From positions 1 to 60,319 of the forward strand of contig JAFEER010000294.1 in the NCBI GenBank assembly GCA_018240985.1: a stretch of DNA of 60,319 bases, in the 5' to 3' direction. The position numbers and the translations under genes were made by a program. Within the stretch, counting starts at the first letter, position 1. Each line of letters begins with the position of its first letter. This document shows positions 1 through 7,872 of the stretch, piece after piece. The notes under the pieces are model-generated. The model was not told where the DNA came from and made no database searches. It worked only from the letters and a program-made list of their open reading frames with translations. The stretch comes from Pseudomonadota bacterium (GTDB lineage: Bacteria > Pseudomonadota > Gammaproteobacteria > Burkholderiales > Burkholderiaceae_C).

Positions 1-105
1 TACCATAGAGCAATGGCAGTGCGTGCGCAGACAGCTGGCCGAGCCGCCCCGAAAGAGAACGCAGCAAAGGGTGCGAGCGCGAGTTATTTTAAGTTAGCGC
101 TTATG

Positions 106-180
106 GGCGAAAGCCGGGATCCAGCGCGGCTGGCACCGGGGGTGAACTCCTGGGTTCCGGCTTTCGCCGGAATGACGGGG
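106..180. repeat. Inverted-repeat element, copy 1
   Basis: Two inverted arms, GGCGAAAGCCGG (from 106) and CCGGCTTTCGCC (to 168), flank about 25 bases. The same two-arm layout recurs at 6478-6549, and a single palindrome of the same type lies at 22370-22391. It sits just beyond the 3' end of the nucleotidase gene. Nothing else is recognisable in bases 1-190. Confidence 0.6.
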
Positions 181-190
181 GTAGCAACCG

Positions 191-1723
191 TTAGTTGCCG
201 GGGGAATATGCCCCGCCTGGTGCCCCCTGCAAAGCCGCCCCCTTGAGCGCATCAATCACCAATTGCCGCACATCATGCGCCGCGCCCGCGTCGTCTATGC
301 GTAGCTCCGGCCCTGGCGCCAGGAAATCCAGGTTCTGCTCCTTGCCCGAGGCCAGAAAGTCGTTGATCGCCAGCCGGTAGCTGCGCGCGGCGTCGATAGG
401 CGCGCCGGCCACCTGCCACCGCCCGTCCACCTTGCGCACATTCGCCCCCTGCAAGAAACCGCCGCCGCCGACATTCGCCTCGCTCTGCTCCAGCACGCGC
501 TGCAGCAGGCTGCCCTTGATGGCGGCCAGCTGCACCTTGCCGCCAAAGGGCAGCACGCGGACTACGTCGTAGACGGTGATCGGCCCCGGCGGCAGCACGT
601 CGTCGATGCGGATGGCGCCGCTGTTGAACAACGACAGCTCGGCCTGCGGATAGGGGCGCAACATGCTGCGCGCTACCAGCTCCGTCAGTGCCGTGCTGCC
701 GCGGCGCACATGCGCCTCCAGGCCGTCGAGCGGCTCGGTGGTCACAGTCACCTGGTCTTGCAGCGCAAACCCCTGGGCGCGAAAAGACTCCAGTGCCACA
801 CCCATCCAGCGCTCGACCACCGCCTTGAGCTGCGGATCGTCGGACAGCCGGTCGTCAATCGGCACAAGGCGTGGCCTGACCTCGGTGCGCCCGCTTTTCG
901 GGTCGAAAAACAGATCCACCACATAGACCGAGCGCACATTGGCATCCGCCTTGAGCAGCGGCGAAAACCTGCCGCGCCAAAACTGAAGGTTCTCATGCTC
1001 ATGTCCGCCCAGCAGCAGCCCGATGCGCGGCAGGCGCTCCAGCAACTCGACATCCTTGGCCAGCGTCTGGTGCGTCAGCGCGATGATGAAATCGGCCTGC
1101 CCCTCCAGCTGGCGCACTTGTTCGCCGGCCGCCTGCTGCGGATCGGCGTAGCGCACGTACGAGGCGTGGTTCAGCCCCTCCGTCAGCCCGAACAGCCCAA
1201 TGCGAAACGCCCGCCCCGTCCTGTCATCCACAAACGGCAGCACCACGTTGGGCCTGACGCCGGCAAACGGCCGCCCGCCCGCGTCCGCCACATTGCTCGA
1301 CACCCAGGTGAACCTTGCCTCGGCCATGCGCTGGTGAAACTGGTTTTCGTTCAGGTCGAACTCATGGTTGCCAAAGGTGGCGTAGTCCACGCCCAGATGG
1401 TTCAGCACATCCACCATCTGGCGCCCCGCCAGCCGGTCGCCCTCGAACGGCGCCGTGCCCAGTGCGGAAGGGCTGAACAGGTCGCCCCCCAGCGTGGTGA
1501 TGGTGTTCGGGTTGCGCGCCAGCAGCTGCCGCCGCAGCGTGGCCACGCGGGCCAGGCCGCCCTCCTTGCCGTCGCCGGTGGGTGCGATCTCGTAGATGTC
1601 ATTGAAGTGCAGGATGGTCACATGCACCCGCCCATCGGCACCCGCCCCGGGCGGCGCCACGGCGCAGGCGCTCAGCGTGCAGGCAAGCAGCAGCAACAGC
1701 AGGGCGGCAAACAGTCTCTTCAT
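191..1723 (-). CDS. 5'-nucleotidase / UshA-like metallophosphoesterase lipoprotein
   Basis: Predicted to hydrolyse nucleotides or UDP-sugars outside the cytoplasm. The protein (510 aa from this start) opens with Lys-Arg and a Leu-rich stretch ending in a lipobox LSAC with Cys near residue 20, so it is a predicted lipoprotein. Metallophosphatase motifs follow in order: HFNDIYE near 39-45, GGDL near 80-85, GNHEFD near 120-125 and GGHEHE around 250. The C-terminal half fits the 5'-nucleotidase C domain. GAGGAG lies 9 nt before ATG 1723 and only 3 nt before ATG 1729, so 1723 is preferred; ATG 1729 would add two residues. It is divergent from the MFS gene at 1900. The family call is secure; the substrate is not. 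Confidence 0.88.
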   Translation of the reverse strand: MKRLFAALLLLLLACTLSACAVAPPGAGADGRVHVTILHFNDIYEIAPTGDGKEGGLARVATLRRQLLARNPNTITTLGGDLFSPSALGTAPFEGDRLAGRQMVDVLNHLGVDYATFGNHEFDLNENQFHQRMAEARFTWVSSNVADAGGRPFAGVRPNVVLPFVDDRTGRAFRIGLFGLTEGLNHASYVRYADPQQAAGEQVRQLEGQADFIIALTHQTLAKDVELLERLPRIGLLLGGHEHENLQFWRGRFSPLLKADANVRSVYVVDLFFDPKSGRTEVRPRLVPIDDRLSDDPQLKAVVERWMGVALESFRAQGFALQDQVTVTTEPLDGLEAHVRRGSTALTELVARSMLRPYPQAELSLFNSGAIRIDDVLPPGPITVYDVVRVLPFGGKVQLAAIKGSLLQRVLEQSEANVGGGGFLQGANVRKVDGRWQVAGAPIDAARSYRLAINDFLASGKEQNLDFLAPGPELRIDDAGAAHDVRQLVIDALKGAALQGAPGGAYSPGN

Positions 1724-1758
1724 GTCCATGGTCTCCTCATTGCAATGGCGCAAACAAG

Positions 1759-1826
1759 CTGGCGCATGACGCCACCCGAATGTCGCCCCACGCCACTGAC
1801 ATCCGGCGCCCCTATCGGCACCATGA
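1759..1826 (+). promoter_or_regulatory. Copy A of a duplicated 67-bp element upstream of the MFS gene
   Basis: It aligns without gaps to 5686-5752, with about 12 mismatches in 67 positions by eye. It holds an inverted repeat TGGCG-N5-CGCCA followed by TGTCGC. TGTCGC is a known half-site core for some AraC-family regulators (for example Pseudomonas ArgR), and an AraC gene lies at 4540-5616. A regulatory role is inference. Confidence 0.45.
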
Positions 1827-1899
1827 CACCATCGTCGTGATCAATGCGCAGATCCTGCGCGATACGCGGCTCCAGTCTCTCTGAAAGGTGGAAACCAGC

Positions 1900-3105
1900 A
1901 TGACGGCTATCGCCCGACCCGCAGAAGGCAAACCGATTTCCTGGTTCGTCCTGAGCCTGATGTCCAGCGTCACCTTTGTCGGCATTCTGTCCGAGCTGCT
2001 GCCCTCGGGCGTCCTGCCGCAGATGTCCGTGGGCCTGGACGTTGCCGAAACCCAGGTCGGCTTCCTGGTCGGTGTCTATGCGCTGGCCTCGGCCATTTGC
2101 GCCATTCCGCTGGTCAGCGCCACCCTGGCGGTGAACCGCAAGAAGCTGCTGATGGCGCTGCTGATCGGCTTTGCGGTCTCCAACATCGTCGTCGCCGTCT
2201 CCTCGTCGTATTCGGTGATCATCGCCTGCCGCATTCTGGGCGGCATCTGCGCCGGCGTGATGTGGCCCATGATCGCGGCCTACGGCACGCGCCTGGTGCC
2301 CGAAGACATGCAGGGCAAGGCCATCACGGTCATCATGGCGGGCAACACCCTGGGCATCAGCATCGGAATGCCCGCGATGACGACCGTGGGTGTCACCTTC
2401 GGCTGGCGCGCCGAGTTCATGGCGCTGGGCCTGCTCGTCGCCGCCATTGCCGTGCTGTCGTTCTTCTTCCTGCCCTCGGTGGAGGGCGCCAGGCTCAGCA
2501 AGAGCAACTCGCCGCTGGCGGTGCTGAAGAACTCCCGGATGCTGGTCGTGCTGCTGCTGACCTTCCTGACCGTGACCGCCCACTACGGCATCTACACCTA
2601 CATCACCCTGCTGGTGGAAAAGATCCACTTCCCCGGCGGCATTGGCCTGGCGCTGCTGATCTTCGGCATCGGCTCCATCCTCTCGGTGTTCGGCTCCGCG
2701 AAATACGTCGATGCCCATCTGCGGGCCCTGATCGTGTCCATGCTGGTCACCGGCGCGGTGGCGATGGCGCTGTTCCTCATGTTCGCGGGCACGCCGGGCG
2801 TGTCGCATGTCGCGTTCTTCCTCTGGGGCATCGCCTTTGGCCCGCTGGTGTCCATGTACCAGACCGCCGTCAGCAAGCTGGTGGACGAGGGCAGGGACGT
2901 GGCCACGTCGGTGCAGTCCAGCGTCTTCAACTTCTCGATCATGATCGCCACCTGGATCGCCGGGCTGCTGCTCACGCGCTTCCCGGATTCCGGCGTCAAG
3001 GGCATCGTCTATCTGTCACTGGCCTGCTTTCTCGCGGCCATCGCCGTAGCGTTCATGGCCACCCGCGCCGCGCACGCTTCCTCGCCTGCAGTTGTCAAAC
3101 CGTGA
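1900..3105 (+). CDS. MFS transporter (AraJ/DHA1-like)
   Basis: A 401-residue inner-membrane carrier with about 12 hydrophobic segments. The first begins near residue 17, and the cytoplasmic loop after TM2-3 carries the short basic stretch VNRKK. ATG 1900 is chosen over GTG 1888 because AGGTGG lies 8 nt upstream. The stop codon overlaps the AAGGAG of the next gene, 11 bp away, so it is cotranscribed with the amidohydrolase at 3117 and probably imports that enzyme's substrate. E. coli codBA has the same logic, but with a different transporter family (CodB is an NCS1 carrier). Copy A of the 67-bp element precedes it. The substrate is unknown. Confidence 0.88.
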   Translation: MTAIARPAEGKPISWFVLSLMSSVTFVGILSELLPSGVLPQMSVGLDVAETQVGFLVGVYALASAICAIPLVSATLAVNRKKLLMALLIGFAVSNIVVAVSSSYSVIIACRILGGICAGVMWPMIAAYGTRLVPEDMQGKAITVIMAGNTLGISIGMPAMTTVGVTFGWRAEFMALGLLVAAIAVLSFFFLPSVEGARLSKSNSPLAVLKNSRMLVVLLLTFLTVTAHYGIYTYITLLVEKIHFPGGIGLALLIFGIGSILSVFGSAKYVDAHLRALIVSMLVTGAVAMALFLMFAGTPGVSHVAFFLWGIAFGPLVSMYQTAVSKLVDEGRDVATSVQSSVFNFSIMIATWIAGLLLTRFPDSGVKGIVYLSLACFLAAIAVAFMATRAAHASSPAVVKP

Positions 3106-3116
3106 AGGAGATCCTC

Positions 3117-4376
3117 ATGAAAAAATTCACCAACGCCCGCATCTACCGCCAGCACGACGAAGTCACCGACATCCTGGTCGACAAGGGCGTCATCACGCAG
3201 ATCGGCAAGAACCTGCCCAAGGCAGGCGAGGAGATCGACCTGCGCGGTCGCCTGGTGGTGCCGCCCTACGTGGATGCCCACCTGCACCTGGACTACGTCT
3301 ACACCGGCCGCAACACCGGCGCCACCAACAACACCGGCACGCTGTTCGAGGGCATCGCCCGCTGGCACGACGTGAAGAAAACCCAGACCTTCGAGGACGC
3401 CAAGGAGCGCGCCTTGAAAGGCATCCGCGAAGAGGTGTCCAAGGGCGTGCAGTTCATCCGCACCCACATCGACGTGGACGACCCCAAGCTGACCGGCCTG
3501 AAGGCGATGCTGGAGATCCGCGAGCAGCTCAAGGACAACGTCACCATCCAGATCGTCGCCTTCCCGCAGGAGGGCATGTATGCCTACAAGGGCGGTGACG
3601 AGATGGTCGAGGAGGCCTTGAAGATGGGCGCGGACTGCGTCGGCAGCATCCCGCACTTCGAGTGGGCACGCGAGATCGGCGAGAAGTCCATCCACCGCAC
3701 GGTGGAGCTGGCGGTCAAGCACAACAAGCTGATCGACGTGCACTGCGACGAAACCGATGATGTGATGAGCCGCTTCGTCCAGTTGCTCAACGCCCTGGTG
3801 ATGGCCGAAGGCATGGGCCCGCGCACGGCCGCCAGCCACACCTGCTCCTTCGGATCGGCCGACAACGCCTACGCCTTCCGCATGCTGGGCCTGTTCCAGC
3901 AGTCAGGGCTGAACTTCATCTCCCTGCCCACCGAGAACGCCTACCTGCAGGGGCGCCAGGACAGCTACCCCAAGCGCCGCGGCCTGACCCGGGTGAAGGA
4001 GCTGTGGGACAGCGGCGTCAACGTCTGCTTCGGCCAGGATTCGATCAACGACCCGTGGTACCCGGCCGGAAACGGCAACCTGATGAACATCCTGGACAAC
4101 GGCATCCATTTGGCGCAGACCATGTCGTTCGACGAGCTGGATCGCTGCCTGGACTTGATCACCTACAACGGTGCCAAGACCCTGAACGTGCAAGACCGTT
4201 ATGGCATCGAGAAGGGCAAGCCGGCCAACTTCCTGGTGCTGGACGCCGATTCACCGTTCGAGGCCGTGCGCCAGCGCGCCGACGTGCTGGCCTCGATCCG
4301 CAACGGCGAATACCTGTTCAAGCGCCCCGAGCCGAGCTACGAGGTCGAGCTCGACCTCTTCAGGAAGACCAGGTAA
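3117..4376 (+). CDS. Cytosine deaminase-like amidohydrolase (CodA family)
   Basis: A 419-aa metal-dependent hydrolase expected to deaminate cytosine or a related N-heterocycle, or to open a cyclic amide. The metal and catalytic residues of E. coli CodA are all in register: HxH at 55/57, Gln151 in PQEGM, His209 and Glu212 in HCDE, and Asp308 in GQDSINDPWYP. The start is supported by AAGGAG 6 nt upstream and by the 11-bp gap after the MFS gene. The C-terminal beta-sandwich keeps the usual GKPANFLVLDAD pattern. Because the partner is an MFS protein and an AraC regulator follows, the true substrate may not be cytosine. Confidence 0.82.
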   Translation: MKKFTNARIYRQHDEVTDILVDKGVITQIGKNLPKAGEEIDLRGRLVVPPYVDAHLHLDYVYTGRNTGATNNTGTLFEGIARWHDVKKTQTFEDAKERALKGIREEVSKGVQFIRTHIDVDDPKLTGLKAMLEIREQLKDNVTIQIVAFPQEGMYAYKGGDEMVEEALKMGADCVGSIPHFEWAREIGEKSIHRTVELAVKHNKLIDVHCDETDDVMSRFVQLLNALVMAEGMGPRTAASHTCSFGSADNAYAFRMLGLFQQSGLNFISLPTENAYLQGRQDSYPKRRGLTRVKELWDSGVNVCFGQDSINDPWYPAGNGNLMNILDNGIHLAQTMSFDELDRCLDLITYNGAKTLNVQDRYGIEKGKPANFLVLDADSPFEAVRQRADVLASIRNGEYLFKRPEPSYEVELDLFRKTR

Positions 4377-4379
4377 GTC

Positions 4380-4540
4380 AGAGGCTGAGAGGAAATTGCC
4401 CGTGCCCGAGAGGCGCGTCAAAACGCCACCAATCGAGGCGCAAAACGCAGCCATAGCTCGGGCTATGGCGAGTATTTGCAACGATGAGTGGGGGTGTTTT
4501 GGCGTGCAAAGCGGGCATGGGGGATTGCCTCTCAGCCTCT
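4380..4540. terminator. Large imperfect inverted repeat between convergent genes
   Basis: Perfect 13-nt outer arms (AGAGGCTGAGAGG at 4380-4392, its complement at 4528-4540) enclose a second inverted pair around CAAAACGCC and a central hairpin CCATAGC-TCGG-GCTATGG at 4451-4468. The right arm reaches the AraC stop codon. A bidirectional terminator is likely. Bases 4459-4487 recur at 14261-14289, so part of it is a dispersed repeat. Confidence 0.6.
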
Positions 4541-5616
4541 CAGGCCGCCTGCGCCCGATAGCGCGCCGGCGACATGCCGAACCAGCGCTGGCAGGCGCGA
4601 TGCAGGCTGCCCGGCTCGCCGAAACCGAGCCGGAACGCCAGCTCCTTGAGGGTGATCTGCGACTGCCGCAGGTGCTGCTGCGCCAGCTGCCGGCGCGTGT
4701 CGTCCAGCAGCTGCTTGAACGAGCGCCCCTCGCCCGCCAGCTGGCGCTGCAGGCTGCGCGGGGACAGCGCCAGCGCCTCGGCGGCCTCCTCCAGCGTGGG
4801 CGGGCGCCCGCGCAGGTGCTGCTCGATGAACTGCTGCACCTGCACGCTCACCGGGTTGCCGCGCAGGGCCTCCAGCCGCCGCTCGGCCAGCGCCAGGTGC
4901 GCCTGCTCCAGCGCCGGCGAGACGCGGCGCAGCGGCGCGTCCAGCCCCTCGGACGCCAGCAGCAGGGACATCACGGGTTGATCGAAGCGCAGCGTCGCGT
5001 CGGGCAGCAGGCGCCGGTAGGCGCTTAGATCGGCCGGCGCCGGATGCGGAAAATCGGCATGCAGCACCGGCAGCCCGGGGCCGCCGGACAAAAAGCTGCA
5101 CAGGCCCAGCAGCGAGGCCAGGCCTGCCTCGTTCATCAACGCCGGCATGGCTGCGGCCGAGGTCTCAACGTTCAGGCGCTCGTGCGCGCCCTCGGTGCGC
5201 AGCGTCAGCACCGCGCTCTCGTCCAGCAGCGGCATCAGGCGCGCGGCGCGCTCCAGCGCCTGGCGCAGCGTGGCGCTGCTCATCATCACGAAGCCGATCA
5301 GTTGAAACACGCCCGGGTGCACCTGCTCGAAGGCGCCGAGGCCGAAGGCCGGCCCAGGCTCTGGTGCCAGCTGCGCAACCGCGTCCACAAGGCGCAGCAG
5401 GGCCGAGCGCGGCAGGCGCCCGTCGGGGTCCGCCAGCGCGGCGGCGTCAAGCCCCGCGGCCGCGCACAGCGCTGCTGCATGGGATGCGTCCTGGCGCGCC
5501 ACCAGGTCGAGCACCAGGCCGGCCAGGCTGCTGGCCACCGTGGGCTCGGGCACCGGCGCGGCCGGCGGCGGCAACGATGCGAGCTGCAGACTGGCGGATG
5601 ATTGCGAATCGGTCAT
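4540..5616 (-). CDS. AraC family transcriptional regulator
   Basis: A 358-aa regulator with an N-terminal Arabinose_bd-type ligand/dimerisation domain (about residues 40-230) and a C-terminal double helix-turn-helix (about 250-355). The HTH signatures are LEEAAEALALSPRSLQRQLAG and, in the second motif, LAFRLGFGEPGSLHRACQRW. The first ATG that leaves a full N-terminal domain is at 5616; no strong ribosome site precedes it. It is convergent with the amidohydrolase and divergent from the DUF1269 gene. The duplicated 67-bp element lies in its own upstream region and upstream of the MFS gene, which suggests control of both. The effector is unknown. Confidence 0.85.
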   Translation of the reverse strand: MTDSQSSASLQLASLPPPAAPVPEPTVASSLAGLVLDLVARQDASHAAALCAAAGLDAAALADPDGRLPRSALLRLVDAVAQLAPEPGPAFGLGAFEQVHPGVFQLIGFVMMSSATLRQALERAARLMPLLDESAVLTLRTEGAHERLNVETSAAAMPALMNEAGLASLLGLCSFLSGGPGLPVLHADFPHPAPADLSAYRRLLPDATLRFDQPVMSLLLASEGLDAPLRRVSPALEQAHLALAERRLEALRGNPVSVQVQQFIEQHLRGRPPTLEEAAEALALSPRSLQRQLAGEGRSFKQLLDDTRRQLAQQHLRQSQITLKELAFRLGFGEPGSLHRACQRWFGMSPARYRAQAA

Positions 5617-5685
5617 GGGGTTGGTGATCTTAGAGCGTGTTTACGATCTTTTCATGCCATGTGACCCGGCCATCCTTGAGCAGCG

Positions 5686-5752
5686 CTGGCGCGCGGCGCC
5701 ATCCGAATGTCGCGCCACGCCAGTGACGCCCGGCGCGCCGATGGGCACGATG
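5686..5752 (+). promoter_or_regulatory. Copy B of the duplicated 67-bp element
   Basis: It lies between the divergent AraC gene (start 5616) and the DUF1269 gene (start 5780). It holds a perfect TGGCGC-GCG-GCGCCA palindrome followed by TGTCGC, in the same orientation as copy A at 1759-1826. It could be an AraC-family operator. The conserved length is long for such a site and a decayed coding fragment is an alternative. Confidence 0.45.
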
Positions 5753-5779
5753 GTCAGGTCTTAACCCGAAGGAACCATC

Positions 5780-6415
5780 ATGCAGGAAAACGTCGTCGTC
5801 CTCACCTTTGTCGAATCCAGCAAGGCCTATCAGGCGCTGAGCGAGCTCAAGCAAGCCGCGGTGCAAAACCGCGTCAATCTGCTCAATGCGGTCATCGTCG
5901 CGCGCGATGCCGGCGGCGCATTCAGCCTGCGCGACGGCGCCAGCGACGGCGGCGCCGCCACGCCGGCGTTGGTTGGCACCCTGCTGGGCTCGCTGATCGG
6001 GGTGCTGGGCGGGCCGTTGGGCGTGCTGTTTGGCGGCGCCTCGGGCGCGCTGCTGGGCTCGGCGGTGTCGTGGGACAGCGCCGACATGCGCCTGAGCCTG
6101 ATCGACCAGATGCTGCAGGCCGTGCCGCCGGGCTCCACCGCCGTCGTCGCCACGCTGGGCGAATACGCCAACGAGGTGGTCGACGGCCTGGCCGGCGGCC
6201 TGCAGGGTATGGTGCTGCGCCGCCCCGCCGGCGCCGTGCTGGCCGAGGTCGAGGCCGTGCGCGACGCGCAATATGCCGCCGCCAAGGAGGCGCGCCGCGT
6301 GCTGCGCGACAAGCAAAAGGACGAGTGGAAGGGCAAGTTCGACAACTGGAAGGACGAGATGGGCGACAAGTGGGATGCGTTCACCAAGCGCCTGACGGGC
6401 GACGCCAAATCCTGA
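5780..6415 (+). CDS. DUF1269 domain protein
   Basis: A 211-aa protein of unknown function. The first 60 residues look like a small alpha/beta domain starting MQENVVVLTF. A Gly/Ala/Leu-rich hydrophobic stretch at about 65-100 probably inserts in the membrane, and the tail from about 155 is charged and rich in Lys, Asp and Trp (KWDAFTKRL near the end). AAGGA 7 nt before the ATG supports the start. It is separated from the AraC gene by copy B of the 67-bp element. Family assignment rests on the N-terminus plus the glycine-rich segment. Confidence 0.75.
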   Translation: MQENVVVLTFVESSKAYQALSELKQAAVQNRVNLLNAVIVARDAGGAFSLRDGASDGGAATPALVGTLLGSLIGVLGGPLGVLFGGASGALLGSAVSWDSADMRLSLIDQMLQAVPPGSTAVVATLGEYANEVVDGLAGGLQGMVLRRPAGAVLAEVEAVRDAQYAAAKEARRVLRDKQKDEWKGKFDNWKDEMGDKWDAFTKRLTGDAKS

Positions 6416-6477
6416 CGGGCAAGGGGTGAGCTTCGGGGTCACCCGGTTTCGAGCCGGTTGAAACGCTTGCTGCACCC

Positions 6478-6549
6478 GTCATTCCGGCGAAAGCCGGAAT
6501 CCAGGGGTTGGTGTCAAGCGCGCTGGATCCTGGCTTTCGCCAGGATGAC
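6478..6549. repeat. Inverted-repeat element, copy 2
   Basis: ATTCCGGCGAAAGCCGGAAT at the left and GGATCCTGGCTTTCGCCAGG at the right repeat the two-arm layout of 106-180, with about 28 bases between the arms. It starts about 60 bp after the DUF1269 stop and could also act as a terminator. Confidence 0.6.
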
Positions 6550-6580
6550 GATCAACCCTTTGTTGCCGGTTCTATAAAAA

Positions 6581-6797
6581 TGGATGCTCCGAATCGCTGA
6601 CCAACACAGCCTATCGGTAGACTGCCGTGAGGTAACGGCTCAGCTTCGCAGCGCGCGCCCCGCCAAATCCAGCCGGCAAGATGCCGGCGCTCCCAGCAGA
6701 CCTATCAACGCGCGCGCCTGGAGCGCCGGCGTCCCGCCGGCCAGTGAGTCAGAGACTGAGTAGTTACGCCGTGAGTTTAGTGCTGTATTGCAAGACC
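6581..6797 (-). mobile_element. RAYT-end mini-element copy, interrupted
   Basis: Bases 6581-6631 and 6768-6797 match the inner part and right end (TGCTGTATTGCAAGACC) of the mini-elements at 11717-11824 and 12807-12914. The match is split by the 136-bp element at 6632-6767. The left end is not recognisable. Confidence 0.6.
6632..6767. mobile_element. 136-bp MITE with 8-bp target-site duplication
   Basis: The ends GTAACGGCTCAG and CTGAGTAGTTAC form imperfect inverted termini. The element is flanked by perfect direct repeats GCCGTGAG at 6624-6631 and 6768-6775. An inverted homologous copy lies at 12915-13051. The interior carries the palindromic core GCCGGCAAGATGCCGGC shared with other intergenic repeats of this window. 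No transposase for it is present. Confidence 0.8.
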
Positions 6798-6879
6798 CTC
6801 GCTGCTCCTGCGCTCGCTGCTCTCAGTGCTCTCTGTGGCGGGTGCGGTAGATGTGGCTGCCCGCCAGTAACTACCTGCC

Positions 6880-7296
6880 CTACGTCAGCCCGATACCGTG
6901 ATCGGCGCACCACGCGCTCAGACGATCCTGCTTGGCCGCGTTTTCATAGTCATACCAAGCCTGAAGCCGGCCCTTGCGTTCGAGCAAATGCTTGAAATGG
7001 CCGTATGCGCCGCGTTTTCTGAAGTACTCCCAGACCGTGTCGATATCGCCGGGCAGCTGCTCCTGCGTGAACTCAATCGCCAGGCTGCGGCCCAGGCACA
7101 GTTCAGCCTTGTCTGGAAGTGCCAGGTAGTCGCCGCCATCGATGTCCTCGGGGGGCTCTCCTTCCTGCTCCAAATCATGAGAAACGATATGAACCGTGCC
7201 GCGCTGCAAACTGATGAATGCGCGGGTGTCGACGAGCCCATCAAAGTCGGACAACTCGTAAGCATCGAGAACTTCGTTGAACTTAACGATGGTCAT
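6880..7296 (-). CDS. UPF0158 family protein
   Basis: A 138-aa acidic protein of unknown function. The C-terminal half carries the family pattern YFRKRGAYGHFKHLLERKG, then WYDYEN and SAWCADHGI, which I recognise from UPF0158. The start ATG 7296 (MTIVKF) is chosen because the residues before it in the open frame are low-complexity and begin with TTG 7359. No good ribosome site is visible. It is the third gene of a group with DUF4160 and DUF2442 genes and may be cotranscribed with them (59-bp gap). A toxin-antitoxin link is only suggested by context. Confidence 0.6.
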   Translation of the reverse strand: MTIVKFNEVLDAYELSDFDGLVDTRAFISLQRGTVHIVSHDLEQEGEPPEDIDGGDYLALPDKAELCLGRSLAIEFTQEQLPGDIDTVWEYFRKRGAYGHFKHLLERKGRLQAWYDYENAAKQDRLSAWCADHGIGLT

Positions 7297-7355
7297 GATG
7301 GGTTGCAAGATGTACGGGTTCGGGGTTCGGTCTTCTCGCTGTTGGGCAATATTGT

Positions 7356-7607
7356 TCAAGCCTGTGACATTAACGGGAAACTATCCGGGCGCCGTATCGA
7401 ATCTACCGATAGATCCACGTCGAGCAATGGCCAGTACAAATGGCCAGGCGTTGGATGTTCGACAGTCACGATCTGATCGATAGTGGCCTGCTTGAACCAA
7501 GGAAACTGCTCAAAAGGGAGGTGCAACTCTTCATCCCCAAGCAGGAGCCAGAGCCCGTGTTGGGAGATATGGGTTACCTCAGCTGCCGAAGTGGTGTTGC
7601 CAGGCAT
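7356..7607 (-). CDS. DUF2442 domain protein (possible antitoxin)
   Basis: An 83-aa protein matching DUF2442: VTHISQHGLWLLLGDEELHL, then FPWFKQATIDQI and a C-terminal YWPLLDVDLSVDSI. The start ATG 7607 has GGAGG 6 nt upstream. It overlaps the end of the DUF4160 gene by 29 bp. DUF4160-DUF2442 pairs recur in bacterial genomes and are suspected toxin-antitoxin modules; that function is inference here. The gene lies in a toxin-rich island with all genes on the same strand. Confidence 0.72.
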   Translation of the reverse strand: MPGNTTSAAEVTHISQHGLWLLLGDEELHLPFEQFPWFKQATIDQIVTVEHPTPGHLYWPLLDVDLSVDSIRRPDSFPLMSQA

Positions 7608-7818
7608 CTTGAACCTCCGCAATGTGTGCTTGAACGACGGCCTGGGCATCGGTGATCTGCCTTGGCGTGAGACCGGTGGAAGTGGCCAGGTGAACGATCG
7701 GGGTGAGCCAGAACTTGGCTTCTCCATCCGGATGCGCTACGTGTACATGAATGCGCGACTCTTCTCGGGAGAAGAAGAAAAGCCTGTATGGGCCGTCACG
7801 AATGATCGTCGGTGCCAT
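7579..7818 (-). CDS. DUF4160 domain protein (possible toxin)
   Basis: A 79-aa protein with the DUF4160 pattern: MAPTIIRDGPYRLFFFSREE, then HVHVAHPDGEAKFWL and a C-terminal Asp/Ala/His helix. It is the first gene of the DUF4160-DUF2442-UPF0158 group. A promoter (TTGGAT, 17 nt, TAGAGT) ends 6 nt before its ATG and no ribosome site lies between, so the mRNA should start at or next to the ATG. The likely toxin role is inferred from pairing and order. Confidence 0.72.
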   Translation of the reverse strand: MAPTIIRDGPYRLFFFSREESRIHVHVAHPDGEAKFWLTPIVHLATSTGLTPRQITDAQAVVQAHIAEVQDAWQHHFGS

Positions 7819-7824
7819 GCCGGG

Positions 7825-7853
7825 ACTCTAGCCGATTCGTGCTGCGCATCCAA
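7825..7853 (-). promoter_or_regulatory. Predicted leaderless promoter of the DUF4160 operon
   Basis: On the minus strand, TTGGAT (7853-7848), a 17-nt spacer and TAGAGT (7830-7825), then 6 nt to the ATG at 7818. The transcript would start at or next to the start codon. The same geometry precedes two other toxin genes at 8698 and 10228. Confidence 0.55.
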
Positions 7854-7872
7854 GTGGGGGCGGGAAGGGAGC

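Noticed and set aside
13..246. A small plus-strand frame at the left edge
   Set aside because: It crosses the inverted-repeat element and the 3' end of the nucleotidase gene and has no recognisable pattern.
2097..4376. A single long frame that would fuse another protein to the amidohydrolase
   Set aside because: The first 340 codons are an out-of-frame reading of the MFS gene; the ATG at 3117 with AAGGAG upstream explains the enzyme.
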